Assembly (NCBI GenBank): GCA_003453835.1
Contig: DMMN01000129.1
Span: forward strand, 1 to 7,391
Length of the DNA stretch: 7,391 nucleotides
From: Bacteroidota bacterium
GTDB taxonomy: Bacteria > Bacteroidota > Ignavibacteria > UBA10030
Reading direction: 5' to 3'
Both the position numbers and the translations under genes were made by a program. Every line of letters begins with the position of its first letter. The stretch's first letter is position 1. The notes under the pieces were generated by a model. It was not told where the DNA came from. It made no database searches and worked only from the letters and a program-made list of their open reading frames with translations. Shown here in pieces: positions 1 through 7,391 of the stretch.

Positions 1-1
1 G

Positions 2-2755
2 GGGTTGCTCATCGAAACGATCCGATATCGACTGGCTTCGCTCGATTCCCTGCATTCCGCTTCCGGATCAAAAGCTTCGTTGGAGGCGTTTCAGCCGTCG
101 ATGACGGGAGAAGCCATCCCGATGAGCATCTCCTATGCCTTCAAGATTAAGAATGCTCATCCTCTCGGTCTGTTCGTTGGGATGAATGTTGCAGGCAGCA
201 TGTCGGCGAAAGGACGCGTCAGCAGCGATCCGGAGGGTATTCGCTTTGATGCCGATTTCGATATCAAGTCACTTCAATGGTTGGATGAGCGAACGACCTT
301 TTCCATGCAAGCCTCGACACTTTCTTTTTCCTTCGCCGGGCTTGATCCCTCCAGAGTTCTCCAATCTCTCACTGCCGACGTTCATCTTGCGGCTCGAGCT
401 ATCGAGCTGGACTCGCTGCTGTTAAACAATGTCGAGGTCGGTGTGCGGCAGGCTGGAGACTCGGGCCGCTTCTCGTTCGCATCATTGATTGATTCGACGG
501 TGGCACTAGAACTTGCCGGTGCGACAAAATACGATTCCGGATTCATGGCGCTGGATCTTGAGAAGTGCAAAGTAGATTTTAATTCATCGTACGCGATTGA
601 GAACATTCAACCTGCACCATTGAGAATTGGACGCGACGGGCTGCACATCGGAAGCCTCTGGATGCGGCACGAGGTGGAGGAAATCCATGCCTCAGGCACC
701 TTCGCTCCGAACGGCGCGTCCGATCTGAAGTTTACGGTCAGAGATTTTCTCCTTACAAACATCAAGAGCATCTCGAACCGGATTCGTGAATCAGGGGCGG
801 GCGTGCCTTTCAGCGGTACTGTGAACGCGGAGGTGGGTTTCAGCGGGACATTTGAGAACCCCAAGCTCTCACTTGCGTTGAGCGCCCACGGCGTCCGCTA
901 TCGCGAGATCGTTCTCGGACAGATCGTCAACCGCTCATCGTACGCTGATGGCGCACTTCAGCTCTTCGCCGAATTCCGTAGCCGACCGGATGATCCGTCG
1001 GTGGCGCCGGACGCGCTCGTTTCGGGAACGATTCCTTTCAACATCTCATTCACGAATGCTCCGCCGAAAGCTCTCGTGGGGGAAATGAACCTCCGTGTCA
1101 GCGCGAATGGCTTTCGGTTGCAGCTCATTGAGCCCTTTGTCAGTAAGGTGATGACGGATCTCGCCGGAACGATCGCGTGCGATATGAAGCTCACCGGACT
1201 GATCGAATCCCCTTCCTATGAAGGTTCCATGACGCTCCGGGATGTCAGATTGTTCTTCGTGCCGATCGGCATTCAATATATCATTGACGGAACCCTCTCA
1301 CCGCGAGGCCGGCAAATCGTCCTTGACAACGTGTCGGTGAGCAACATCCCTCAAGACCGCCCCGATGGGAAGATGACCATGTCCGGAGCGTTTACGCTTG
1401 ACGGAATTCAAATCAGGGACTTCGACTTCAAAGCAAACGGTCAGCTGCTCGTCATGAAGGAATCGAGTCGCAGAGCAGGCCAGAATCTTTATGGCGACCT
1501 CTTCGGAGCCACGGGACCGGATGGCGTGACGTGGCGTGGAACGCTTGCCCGGTCGTTTCTGTCCGGAACGCTCCTGGTAAAGAACGCGGATTTGGTCTTC
1601 CCCCCCATGCGTCAAGCACAAGCGCTTCCAAGCAACAAGATTCCTGTAGTGCTTGTCGATGATCGTCCTGCACCGCAACAGGATTCCCTCTCGGTCGGCG
1701 GGGGGCCGGAGCTCCTCCTTGTGGCCGCAATGGATACGGCCGGCTTGAAAGCAAAAAGCAGCGTTGCTGTCAACAATCTCCAAGTAAATAACCCTCAACC
1801 GACCCGACTTGCCCAAGCAAACGAAGGCTCAGCGGCGACATTTCTGGACAATATTGTGCATGACCTGGTGGTCGAGACTCAAGGCATCACTCAGATTCGG
1901 TTCGTGTTCAACAATCTGACGAGTGAGGAATTGTTCGCCGATATCAAGGGCCGCGCCGTCTTTGCCAAGAACGGCGACCAAACGCGATTGACGGGGGAGG
2001 TCGAGCTGGGGAATCGGTCGTACTATAATAGCGTGTTCAAGAAGCTTGACGCCACGGGGAGGATCAATTTCACAGGGAATCCGTTTAGCCCCGAGCTTGA
2101 TATCGTTGCGAAGTACGAAGGGACTCACAGGTACGACACGACTTCAGCCTCCTATGCAGCAAGAACGGGAGCCGGAGCGACAGATCCCCGCTACGAGGCC
2201 GATAAAGTGATCGTGTCGCTCCTCATCACGGGCACGAGGGAGCAACCGAAAGTAAAAACAGAGCTCGCGTATGTGGTGCACGGTGAAATCAAGCAGGCAA
2301 CGGGTGATGTGGAGGCGGACGCGCTTGCGTTCCTCGTGACCGGCTCATTCCGGGATGAGCTGACGCAACAACAGCGCGGGTCGTTCATCAGTACGTCGAT
2401 GCTGGGGGGACTTACGTCTTCGATCCTCTCCGGTCCTCTGACCGACTTGCTTCGAAAGGAATTTGGTATCATCCGTTCGATCGACGTTCTCTATTATGGG
2501 GGAAACTTTGGTGAATCCGCCGATGTCCGGCTCACCGGCGAGATTGGCGATGCGGTAATCCGGTTGGGGGGAAGAGTCTTTAACGACATCAACAATACAA
2601 ATGTGAGCCTCCAGATTCCCATGAGTGCGATCATGGGTTCCGAGAAATGGCGCAACCTGGTCTTGGAGGCGGAGCGGCGGGTGGAAGGCGTTGAAACGGT
2701 TGACCAGAAGCGGGAGTCGAAAGGCCTGCGCCTTCTCTATCGCATCACGTTCTAG
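2..2755 (+). CDS. tamB: TamB/AsmA-like translocation and assembly module protein, C-terminal part (5' end outside window)
   Basis: This looks like a TamB (DUF490) family protein. In this family an inner-membrane-anchored, elongated beta-rich protein spans the periplasm and helps move phospholipids and/or outer-membrane proteins to the outer membrane. The frame is open to the left edge, and the TTG at position 5 has no sign of being a real start, so the N-terminus and expected membrane anchor are missing. Residues are numbered from that TTG. Residues 40-480 are amphipathic beta-rich with recurring 'G...sG...nP' units (about 265-300 and 385-430), typical of AsmA/TamB repeats. A Pro/Gln-rich segment at about 533-610 leads into the conserved C-terminal domain (about 615-916). 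That domain contains GEVELGNRSYYNS (664-676), FTGNPFSPELDI (689-700), and the final LLYRITF ending in Phe. No transmembrane helix or enzyme motif is visible. The stop is TAG at 2753-2755. rnr follows after 32 bases, so co-transcription is plausible. The family call is strong; the exact cargo is unknown. Confidence 0.85.
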   Translation, partial: GLLIETIRYRLASLDSLHSASGSKASLEAFQPSMTGEAIPMSISYAFKIKNAHPLGLFVGMNVAGSMSAKGRVSSDPEGIRFDADFDIKSLQWLDERTTFSMQASTLSFSFAGLDPSRVLQSLTADVHLAARAIELDSLLLNNVEVGVRQAGDSGRFSFASLIDSTVALELAGATKYDSGFMALDLEKCKVDFNSSYAIENIQPAPLRIGRDGLHIGSLWMRHEVEEIHASGTFAPNGASDLKFTVRDFLLTNIKSISNRIRESGAGVPFSGTVNAEVGFSGTFENPKLSLALSAHGVRYREIVLGQIVNRSSYADGALQLFAEFRSRPDDPSVAPDALVSGTIPFNISFTNAPPKALVGEMNLRVSANGFRLQLIEPFVSKVMTDLAGTIACDMKLTGLIESPSYEGSMTLRDVRLFFVPIGIQYIIDGTLSPRGRQIVLDNVSVSNIPQDRPDGKMTMSGAFTLDGIQIRDFDFKANGQLLVMKESSRRAGQNLYGDLFGATGPDGVTWRGTLARSFLSGTLLVKNADLVFPPMRQAQALPSNKIPVVLVDDRPAPQQDSLSVGGGPELLLVAAMDTAGLKAKSSVAVNNLQVNNPQPTRLAQANEGSAATFLDNIVHDLVVETQGITQIRFVFNNLTSEELFADIKGRAVFAKNGDQTRLTGEVELGNRSYYNSVFKKLDATGRINFTGNPFSPELDIVAKYEGTHRYDTTSASYAARTGAGATDPRYEADKVIVSLLITGTREQPKVKTELAYVVHGEIKQATGDVEADALAFLVTGSFRDELTQQQRGSFISTSMLGGLTSSILSGPLTDLLRKEFGIIRSIDVLYYGGNFGESADVRLTGEIGDAVIRLGGRVFNDINNTNVSLQIPMSAIMGSEKWRNLVLEAERRVEGVETVDQKRESKGLRLLYRITF

Positions 2756-2772
2756 TTTCCACAACCCTCCAT

Positions 2773-2776
2773 GAGG
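2773..2776 (+). promoter_or_regulatory. Ribosome binding site for rnr
   Basis: GAGG lies 11 bases before the ATG at 2788. It is a modest Shine-Dalgarno core at slightly long spacing. It supports the ATG at 2788, which is the first ATG in this frame after the tamB stop and gives a normal RNase R N-terminus. The GAGG sits inside a five-codon mini-ORF (ATG at 2771) whose TAA overlaps the rnr ATG as TAATG. Confidence 0.5.
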
Positions 2777-2787
2777 TCAAGAACCTA

Positions 2788-5001
2788 ATGCCCGAAAGGG
2801 GTGCGGCCATCGAATCACTGATAGCAAAAATACTGTCATTCCTCTCTCGCTATCCAAGTCAAGTCTTCAAGAAAGCCGAGCTTGAGCGGCGACTCGGTTT
2901 GAAGACGGATGATGAGCGAGAGCAACTCCGACAGGCGTTGCACCATTTGCAGGAATCGAATCGGATCATGCGTGTGAAGAACGGGAAGTTCGGGCATCTC
3001 GAAATTCCACAAACGGTTGTCGGGATGCTGCAAATGACCAAGCAGGGACTGGGATTCGTGAAAGTCGAAGGCGTGGACGAAGAAGTGTTCATCCCTCCTC
3101 GATTTCGCGGGATGGCGGTCCACGGTGATAAGGTTGAGGTGTCGCTGTTCGCTCCGCGGGCCAAGGGGAGCAAAGAGGGTGAGAAACGCGAGGGTGAGAT
3201 CGTAAAAGTACTTGAGCGGGGGCGGGTCGATCTGGTCGGGACTCTCGAGAAGAGCCGCAATTTCTATATCGTCATCCCGGATGATCGCCGGATCGCCCGC
3301 GACGTGTTTGTCGCCGCGGAGTTCTTGAACAAAGCACGGACGGGCGACAAGGTTGTCGTGCAAATCGACTCGTGGGGTGTGGGACATCTCAATCCTGAAG
3401 GGCGAATCGTGGAAGTGCTGGGGAAAGCCGGCGAAGTCTCGGCAGAGATGAAATCGGTAGTGCGGGAATTCCGGTTGCCGCTGAGTTTTCCGGCCGCAGT
3501 GCGCGACGAGGCGGAATCCATCGCCCCGGTGATTCCAGATACCGAAATCCGTCGACGGATCGACGTTCGTGGCGACATCTGTCTTACGATCGATCCCGAA
3601 GACGCAAAGGACTTTGACGACGCCATCTCACTGGAAACGACGGATGACGGAAATTATCGCGTCGGAGTACACATCGCGGATGTTTCATACTATGTGACAG
3701 AAGGAACCCCTCTCGACAAGGAGGCGCTGTTGCGGGGAACGAGCGTCTATTTGCCGAACATGGTGGTCCCGATGCTGCCGGAAAAACTGTCGAACATTCT
3801 CTGCAGCTTGCGCCCCGACGAAGATCGGCTCGCGTACTCGGTCTTCATGACGGTAACGCCGAAAGGAATTGTGAAGGAGTACGATATCCGGGAAACGGTC
3901 ATCCGGAGTAAGCGACGGTTTACGTATGAGGAGGTGGAGGAAATCCTCACGGAAACCGATGGACCGAAAGACCGGTGGAATGTTCCCCCAGAGATTGTGG
4001 ATCGGCTGCACCGCCTGCAAACCCTCGCGGCGACGCTGACAAAGAAGAGAATGAAAGAAGGAAGCATCGATTTCGAGTCTCCGGAGGCCAAGTTCCGATT
4101 TGACGAAGATGGAAAACCGATCGAGATCATCAAGAAGACCAGGCTCAAGAGTCACCGGCTGGTGGAAGAGTTTATGTTGCTCGCTAATCAAGTGGTTGCC
4201 AAGCACATCGGATTGGTGAAGAAAGAGGATCATCCGAAACCGTTCCTCTATCGCATCCACGACTCGCCCGATCCCGACCGCATTCGTGAGCTGGCCGCGT
4301 TCGTCGAACAATTCGGCTTCAAGCTCAACCTCGATGCAGGTGTCAGCTCCAAAGAACTCCAGAGGCTGCTCGACCAGGTTCGTGGGACCGAGGTCGAAAA
4401 CGTGATCAATGAAGTCGCGCTTCGCTCCATGGCGAAGGCAATCTACTCCGAGCACAACATCGGGCACTATGGACTCGGCTTCGAGTACTACTCGCATTTC
4501 ACTTCACCCATTCGGCGTTACCCGGATCTGGTGATTCATCGGCTGCTGAAACAATATGCGCTGGACCCCGGCTTGAAACAACGGCAGGAGATCGGAGGGA
4601 GGATGTCGTACATCGCAAAACAATCCTCCGACCGCGAGCGCGTGGCCATGGAAGCGGAACGGGCCGCGGTAAAAGTCATGCAGGTGGAATACATGAAACG
4701 CCATGTGGGAGACGAGTTTGAGGGGGTGATCTCCGGCGTGATGCGGTTCGGGGTTTTTATCGAAATCAACGACCTCCTGACGGAAGGGATGATTCATGTT
4801 CGTGACATGGGGGATGACTACTATGTGTACGATGAGAAGAAATACTCGCTCGTCGGTCAACGAACCGGCAAACGGCATCGCCTGGGGGATTCCGTGCACG
4901 TGAAGGTTCTTCGAGTGAATCCTGAAGAGCGAGAGATTGATTTCGTGATGACGAATGGTGAGCCCGCTCAAGCCCGTCGGGAGCGGCCACGCCGCCGGTA
5001 G
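2788..5001 (+). CDS. rnr: Ribonuclease R, 3'-5' exoribonuclease
   Basis: This is a complete 737-residue RNase R of the RNase II/RNB superfamily. The enzyme is a cytoplasmic, hydrolytic, processive 3'-5' exonuclease that degrades structured RNA and acts in rRNA and mRNA turnover and quality control. The domain order is standard: winged-helix N-terminus (about 8-70), two cold-shock OB domains (about 75-210), RNB catalytic domain (about 250-590), S1 RNA-binding domain (about 643-722), and a short basic tail (RRERPRRR). The metal-binding motif DPEDAKDFDD is intact, with Asp269, Asp275, Asp277 and Asp278 matching the four aspartates of E. coli RNase R. The catalytic-site hallmark HFTSPIRRYPD (570-580) is also present. 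VYLPNMVVPMLPEKLSN (320-336) is the conserved segment expected to carry the RNA-clamping Tyr (probably Tyr321). It is shorter than the E. coli protein (813 residues), mainly because it lacks the long Lys-rich C-terminal tail. It starts 32 bases after tamB and is followed by a probable terminator. No oddities were seen. Confidence 0.97.
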   Translation: MPERGAAIESLIAKILSFLSRYPSQVFKKAELERRLGLKTDDEREQLRQALHHLQESNRIMRVKNGKFGHLEIPQTVVGMLQMTKQGLGFVKVEGVDEEVFIPPRFRGMAVHGDKVEVSLFAPRAKGSKEGEKREGEIVKVLERGRVDLVGTLEKSRNFYIVIPDDRRIARDVFVAAEFLNKARTGDKVVVQIDSWGVGHLNPEGRIVEVLGKAGEVSAEMKSVVREFRLPLSFPAAVRDEAESIAPVIPDTEIRRRIDVRGDICLTIDPEDAKDFDDAISLETTDDGNYRVGVHIADVSYYVTEGTPLDKEALLRGTSVYLPNMVVPMLPEKLSNILCSLRPDEDRLAYSVFMTVTPKGIVKEYDIRETVIRSKRRFTYEEVEEILTETDGPKDRWNVPPEIVDRLHRLQTLAATLTKKRMKEGSIDFESPEAKFRFDEDGKPIEIIKKTRLKSHRLVEEFMLLANQVVAKHIGLVKKEDHPKPFLYRIHDSPDPDRIRELAAFVEQFGFKLNLDAGVSSKELQRLLDQVRGTEVENVINEVALRSMAKAIYSEHNIGHYGLGFEYYSHFTSPIRRYPDLVIHRLLKQYALDPGLKQRQEIGGRMSYIAKQSSDRERVAMEAERAAVKVMQVEYMKRHVGDEFEGVISGVMRFGVFIEINDLLTEGMIHVRDMGDDYYVYDEKKYSLVGQRTGKRHRLGDSVHVKVLRVNPEEREIDFVMTNGEPAQARRERPRRR

Positions 5002-5037
5002 GAACTTTTGAGGGTTGCCTGCGTTGAATTAACGAGA

Positions 5038-5067
5038 GTCGGACGAATTGCACGTTCCGACGTTTTT
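5038..5067 (+). terminator. Probable intrinsic terminator after rnr
   Basis: The arm GTCGGACG (5038-5045) pairs with CGTTCCGAC (5053-5061), forming eight base pairs with one bulged T (5055) and a seven-base loop. It is followed by G and then five T's (5063-5067). It lies 36 bases after the rnr stop, where an intrinsic terminator would be expected. The stem is moderate and the T-run short, so termination may be partial. The 3' arm can also join a competing hairpin downstream. Confidence 0.55.
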
Positions 5068-5088
5068 GGCTATCATCACTTCGGAACG
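5053..5088 (+). repeat. Perfect 8-bp inverted repeat overlapping the terminator
   Basis: CGTTCCGA (5053-5060) and TCGGAACG (5081-5088) are perfect reverse complements separated by 20 bases. The left arm is the same sequence that forms the 3' arm of the terminator hairpin at 5038-5061, so the two folds exclude each other. The right arm ends 29 bases before the start codon of the downstream gene. It could be an antiterminator arm or a dyad operator, or it may be chance. No function is shown by sequence alone. Confidence 0.4.
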
Positions 5089-5105
5089 CATGAGGTGTTC
5101 TTAGA

Positions 5106-5111
5106 GAGGGG
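5106..5111 (+). promoter_or_regulatory. Ribosome binding site for the peptidase-propeller gene
   Basis: GAGGGG lies six bases before the ATG at 5118, a strong Shine-Dalgarno core at good spacing. It fixes the start of the downstream gene, whose first 20 codons then form a clean signal peptide. No convincing sigma-70 (-35/-10) or Bacteroidota-type (TTTG/TAnnTTTG) promoter was found in 5002-5117. Confidence 0.7.
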
Positions 5112-5117
5112 ACGTTT

Positions 5118-7391
5118 ATGAACAGGTTCTTAGTGGCCGTCGTTCTGATGGTTTCCGCATCATCGGCGGTGTTCGGTCAGAATTCGGTGTTCGGGAAGAA
5201 TAAGGTCCAATACAAGGATTTCGAGTGGCAGTACATCCAAAGCACGCACTTCGACATCTACTTCTCGCAAGGCGGATATGAGCTGGCGGAGTTTACGGCC
5301 GATGCGGCCGAAGAGTCGTACACCTCCATCAAGAAACTCCTTCGGTACGACATCAATAACCGCATTGCGCTTGTCGTCTACAATTCGCACAACGAATTTC
5401 AGCAGACCAACGTCATCAACGAATATCTCGAAGAAGGGATCGGCGGAGTCACCGAGCTGTTCAAGAACCGCATCGTGGTTCCGTTCGAGGGGAACTATCG
5501 CATGTTCCGTCACGTAATCCATCACGAGCTGGTGCACGCGGTCCTCAACGACATGTTCTACGGCGGCTCGATCCAGTCACTTATTTCCAGCCGCTCACCC
5601 TTCCAGCTTCCTCTATGGATGAACGAAGGCCTGGCCGAATACGCCGCACTGGGCTGGGACACGAACTCCGATATGTTTATTCGCGATGCGACGATTCAAA
5701 ACTACCTTCCCCCCATAGATTTTCTCGGCGGCTACTTTGCCTATCGTGGCGGGCAGTCCGTCTGGTACTATATTGCCAATAAGTACGGGGAACAGAAGAT
5801 CGGCGAGATTCTGAACCGGATGCGCGGGGTTCGAAGCGTCGAGCAGGGCTTCAAGAGCACCATCGGTCTCACCGTGAAGGAGCTCTCGGAACGCTGGCAG
5901 AAGGAACAGAAAGTTCTCTTCTGGCCGGATATCGCCAAACGGGAGGAGCCGGCAGATTTCTCCCGTCGACTGACAGACCACACAAAGGACGGAAATTTCT
6001 ATAACACAAGTCCGGCAATCTCTCCGCAGGGTGACAAGATTGTCTTTCTATCCGATCGAAACGATTATTTTGACATCTATCTGATGTCTGCCATCGACGG
6101 CCAGATTCTGGACAAAGTCGTAAGTGGCCAACGGACGAAGGACTTTGAAGAACTGCACTTGTTGACCCCCGGTATCACCTGGTCGTCCGACGGGAAGAAG
6201 ATTGCCCTCGCGGTAAAGGCGGGGGAGCGCGACGCGATCATGATTGTCGACGTAAACTCGGGGGATACCGAGAAAATCGATTTCGACCTGGACGGAATCT
6301 TCTCCGTTGACTGGTCGAGCGATGGGAAGAAGCTCGCGTTCGTCGGCGTCAAAGCCCCACAATCAGATATCTATCTGTACGATATCGAAAGCAAAGTCCT
6401 CACTGTTCTTACAAACGATCTCTTTTCTGACGCCGATCCTGTGTTCTCCCCTGATGGTAAGACCGTCTATTTCTCGTCTGATCGACGGGACTTCCTCTCG
6501 GCCGGCAAGATCCCGGTCGGATTCAAAATGCAGCAGATGGACTTCAAGCAACTGGACCTGTACAGCGTCGACGTGGAGACGAGGATAATGCGGCGCATTA
6601 CCGACTTTCCGAACAGCGATGAGAGGTCGCCGGTCGTCTCTTCGGATGAGAAGAAGCTCCTCTACATCTCCGATCGGAACGGCATCAACAATGTCTACGA
6701 AATCGAGATCGAGACCCGGTTGGATCGTCCGATCACGAATTCTCTCTCGGGCATCTACCAGCTCTCCCTTTCACATGATGGGTCGAAGCTTGTCTTTGCG
6801 TCGCTCCATCAGGCGGGGTTCGACATCTTCCTGATGAGGGCTCCCTTCGAACGAAAGTTGAGCGTTGCCCAGCTCGAGCCGACCGAATATTTCAAGCGTA
6901 AGTTTGAATTGCCGCGGGCAGAAAAGCCGCGGGAAGTATTCGTCACCAGTCCATCATCGGATACCGTTGCTGTAGCGAACAACATCGTGGTCCTCGCCGA
7001 CACGATTGGGGAAGGACCAAAGTATCAGGCGCCAGGGAGAGTGGACCTGAGAACCTATGTTTTCTCGCCGGAGGCGATGCGCGATACGCTTGCCGCATCG
7101 AAGACTGCGCCCCGTTTCGACATCATCAATAATCGAGATGCCGAGGGAAACTATGTCGCGAGGAAGTACAAACTCAACTTCACCCCCGACCTCGTCTACG
7201 GGACTGCCGCCTACAACACGTTCTACGGCGTCGAGGGCTCGACGCTCATGGCCTTCAGCGATATGCTCGGAGATCATCAGATCATCTTCCAAACAAACCT
7301 GTTGTTGGATCTGAAGAACAGCGACTATGGGTTATCGTATCTCTATCTGCCCGGTCGCATCGACTATGGATTTCAGGGATTCCACAGCGCC
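5118..7391 (+). CDS. Secreted peptidase MA-like metallohydrolase / TolB-like propeller / outer-membrane barrel fusion (3' end outside window)
   Basis: This frame is open for 758 codons to the right edge with no stop, so the gene is 3'-truncated by the window. Residues 1-20 form a signal peptide (Lys/Arg-poor but with Arg3, hydrophobic core LVAVVLMV, cleavage probably near VFG|Q). It has no lipobox Cys. Residues about 35-265 resemble the peptidase MA-like gluzincin fold. HELVH (136-140) would supply two zinc-binding His and the catalytic Glu137, and WMNEGLAEY (167-175) the third ligand, probably Glu170. Residues about 294-578 hold six PD40/TolB-type repeats with SPQGDKIVF, SSDGKKIAL, SSDGKKLAF, SPDGKTVYF, SSDEKKLLY and SHDGSKLVF cores. 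After a linker (about 580-680), the aromatic, Gly-rich segment from about 682, including VYGTAAYNTFYGVEG and SDMLGDHQI, looks like the start of an outer-membrane barrel of the surface-antigen/Omp85-like type. The protein is inferred to be anchored in the outer membrane with the protease and propeller in the periplasm. The catalytic residues are intact. Substrate and pathway are unknown. Confidence 0.88.
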   Translation, partial: MNRFLVAVVLMVSASSAVFGQNSVFGKNKVQYKDFEWQYIQSTHFDIYFSQGGYELAEFTADAAEESYTSIKKLLRYDINNRIALVVYNSHNEFQQTNVINEYLEEGIGGVTELFKNRIVVPFEGNYRMFRHVIHHELVHAVLNDMFYGGSIQSLISSRSPFQLPLWMNEGLAEYAALGWDTNSDMFIRDATIQNYLPPIDFLGGYFAYRGGQSVWYYIANKYGEQKIGEILNRMRGVRSVEQGFKSTIGLTVKELSERWQKEQKVLFWPDIAKREEPADFSRRLTDHTKDGNFYNTSPAISPQGDKIVFLSDRNDYFDIYLMSAIDGQILDKVVSGQRTKDFEELHLLTPGITWSSDGKKIALAVKAGERDAIMIVDVNSGDTEKIDFDLDGIFSVDWSSDGKKLAFVGVKAPQSDIYLYDIESKVLTVLTNDLFSDADPVFSPDGKTVYFSSDRRDFLSAGKIPVGFKMQQMDFKQLDLYSVDVETRIMRRITDFPNSDERSPVVSSDEKKLLYISDRNGINNVYEIEIETRLDRPITNSLSGIYQLSLSHDGSKLVFASLHQAGFDIFLMRAPFERKLSVAQLEPTEYFKRKFELPRAEKPREVFVTSPSSDTVAVANNIVVLADTIGEGPKYQAPGRVDLRTYVFSPEAMRDTLAASKTAPRFDIINNRDAEGNYVARKYKLNFTPDLVYGTAAYNTFYGVEGSTLMAFSDMLGDHQIIFQTNLLLDLKNSDYGLSYLYLPGRIDYGFQGFHSA

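Noticed and set aside
5..7. TTG at position 5 as the true start of the TamB-like gene
   Set aside because: The frame continues open to the window edge, there is no visible ribosome site, and the following residues lack the membrane anchor expected at a TamB N-terminus.
1298..1816. A 172-codon open frame on the - strand inside the TamB-like gene
   Set aside because: It is antisense to a well-supported coding region, overlaps another antisense frame in a different phase, and its translation matches no family I recognise.
2836..3387. A 183-codon - strand frame opposite the N-terminal domains of RNase R
   Set aside because: It is a shadow of the coding strand. The RNase R domains on the + strand fully explain this sequence.
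3685..4497. A 270-codon open frame on the - strand inside rnr
   Set aside because: It lies wholly antisense to the conserved RNB catalytic region, and its translation shows no recognisable family or motif. Long antisense frames are common opposite GC-rich coding sequence.
5002..5117. A promoter for the third gene
   Set aside because: Candidate TTG-type boxes (5015-5020, 5024-5029 and 5066-5071) have no matching -10 element at proper spacing, and no TAnnTTTG Bacteroidota-type box was found.
5160..5537. Open frames on both strands within 5160-7314, for example - strand 5160-5537 and 5613-5981, and + strand 6307-6588
   Set aside because: They all fall inside the continuous 758-codon frame starting at 5118, which carries a signal peptide, a zinc site and propeller repeats. 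They are shadows of that gene.

Overview
The window is a gene-dense piece of a Gram-negative (diderm) bacterial chromosome, moderately GC-rich by eye. Three large genes lie head to tail on the + strand, and two of them are cut by the window edges. The combination of a TamB-family envelope protein, RNase R, and a secreted HExxH protease/beta-propeller/outer-membrane barrel fusion best fits the Bacteroidota-Ignavibacteriota-Calditrichota (FCB-like) part of the tree. This placement is an inference from protein type and is tentative. No mobile element, CRISPR array, tRNA or rRNA gene was seen.

Layout: (1) From the left edge to 2755 is the C-terminal portion of a TamB/AsmA-like protein, whose N-terminal membrane anchor lies outside the window. 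(2) A 32-base gap precedes a complete RNase R gene (rnr) at 2788-5001, with all catalytic aspartates and the standard domain order. (3) A 116-base intergenic stretch (5002-5117) holds a probable intrinsic terminator. One arm of that hairpin can also pair perfectly with a downstream sequence, giving two mutually exclusive folds. (4) From 5118 to the right edge is a long partial gene, open for 758 codons. It encodes a signal peptide, a zinc metallopeptidase domain (HELVH with NEGLAEY), a six-repeat TolB/PD40-like propeller, and the start of an outer-membrane barrel-like domain.

How they may work together: genes 1 and 3 both point to the periplasm and outer membrane. The first would bridge the periplasm and assist lipid or outer-membrane protein traffic. 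The third would sit in the outer membrane with periplasmic protease and propeller modules. RNase R between them is a cytoplasmic RNA-decay enzyme and need not be functionally linked. The tamB-rnr gap suggests co-transcription, while the terminator suggests that gene 3 is at least partly a separate unit. Nothing in the window is clearly a new defence or mobile system. The least-described item is the protease-propeller-barrel fusion, together with its envelope-gene neighbourhood and regulatory leader.
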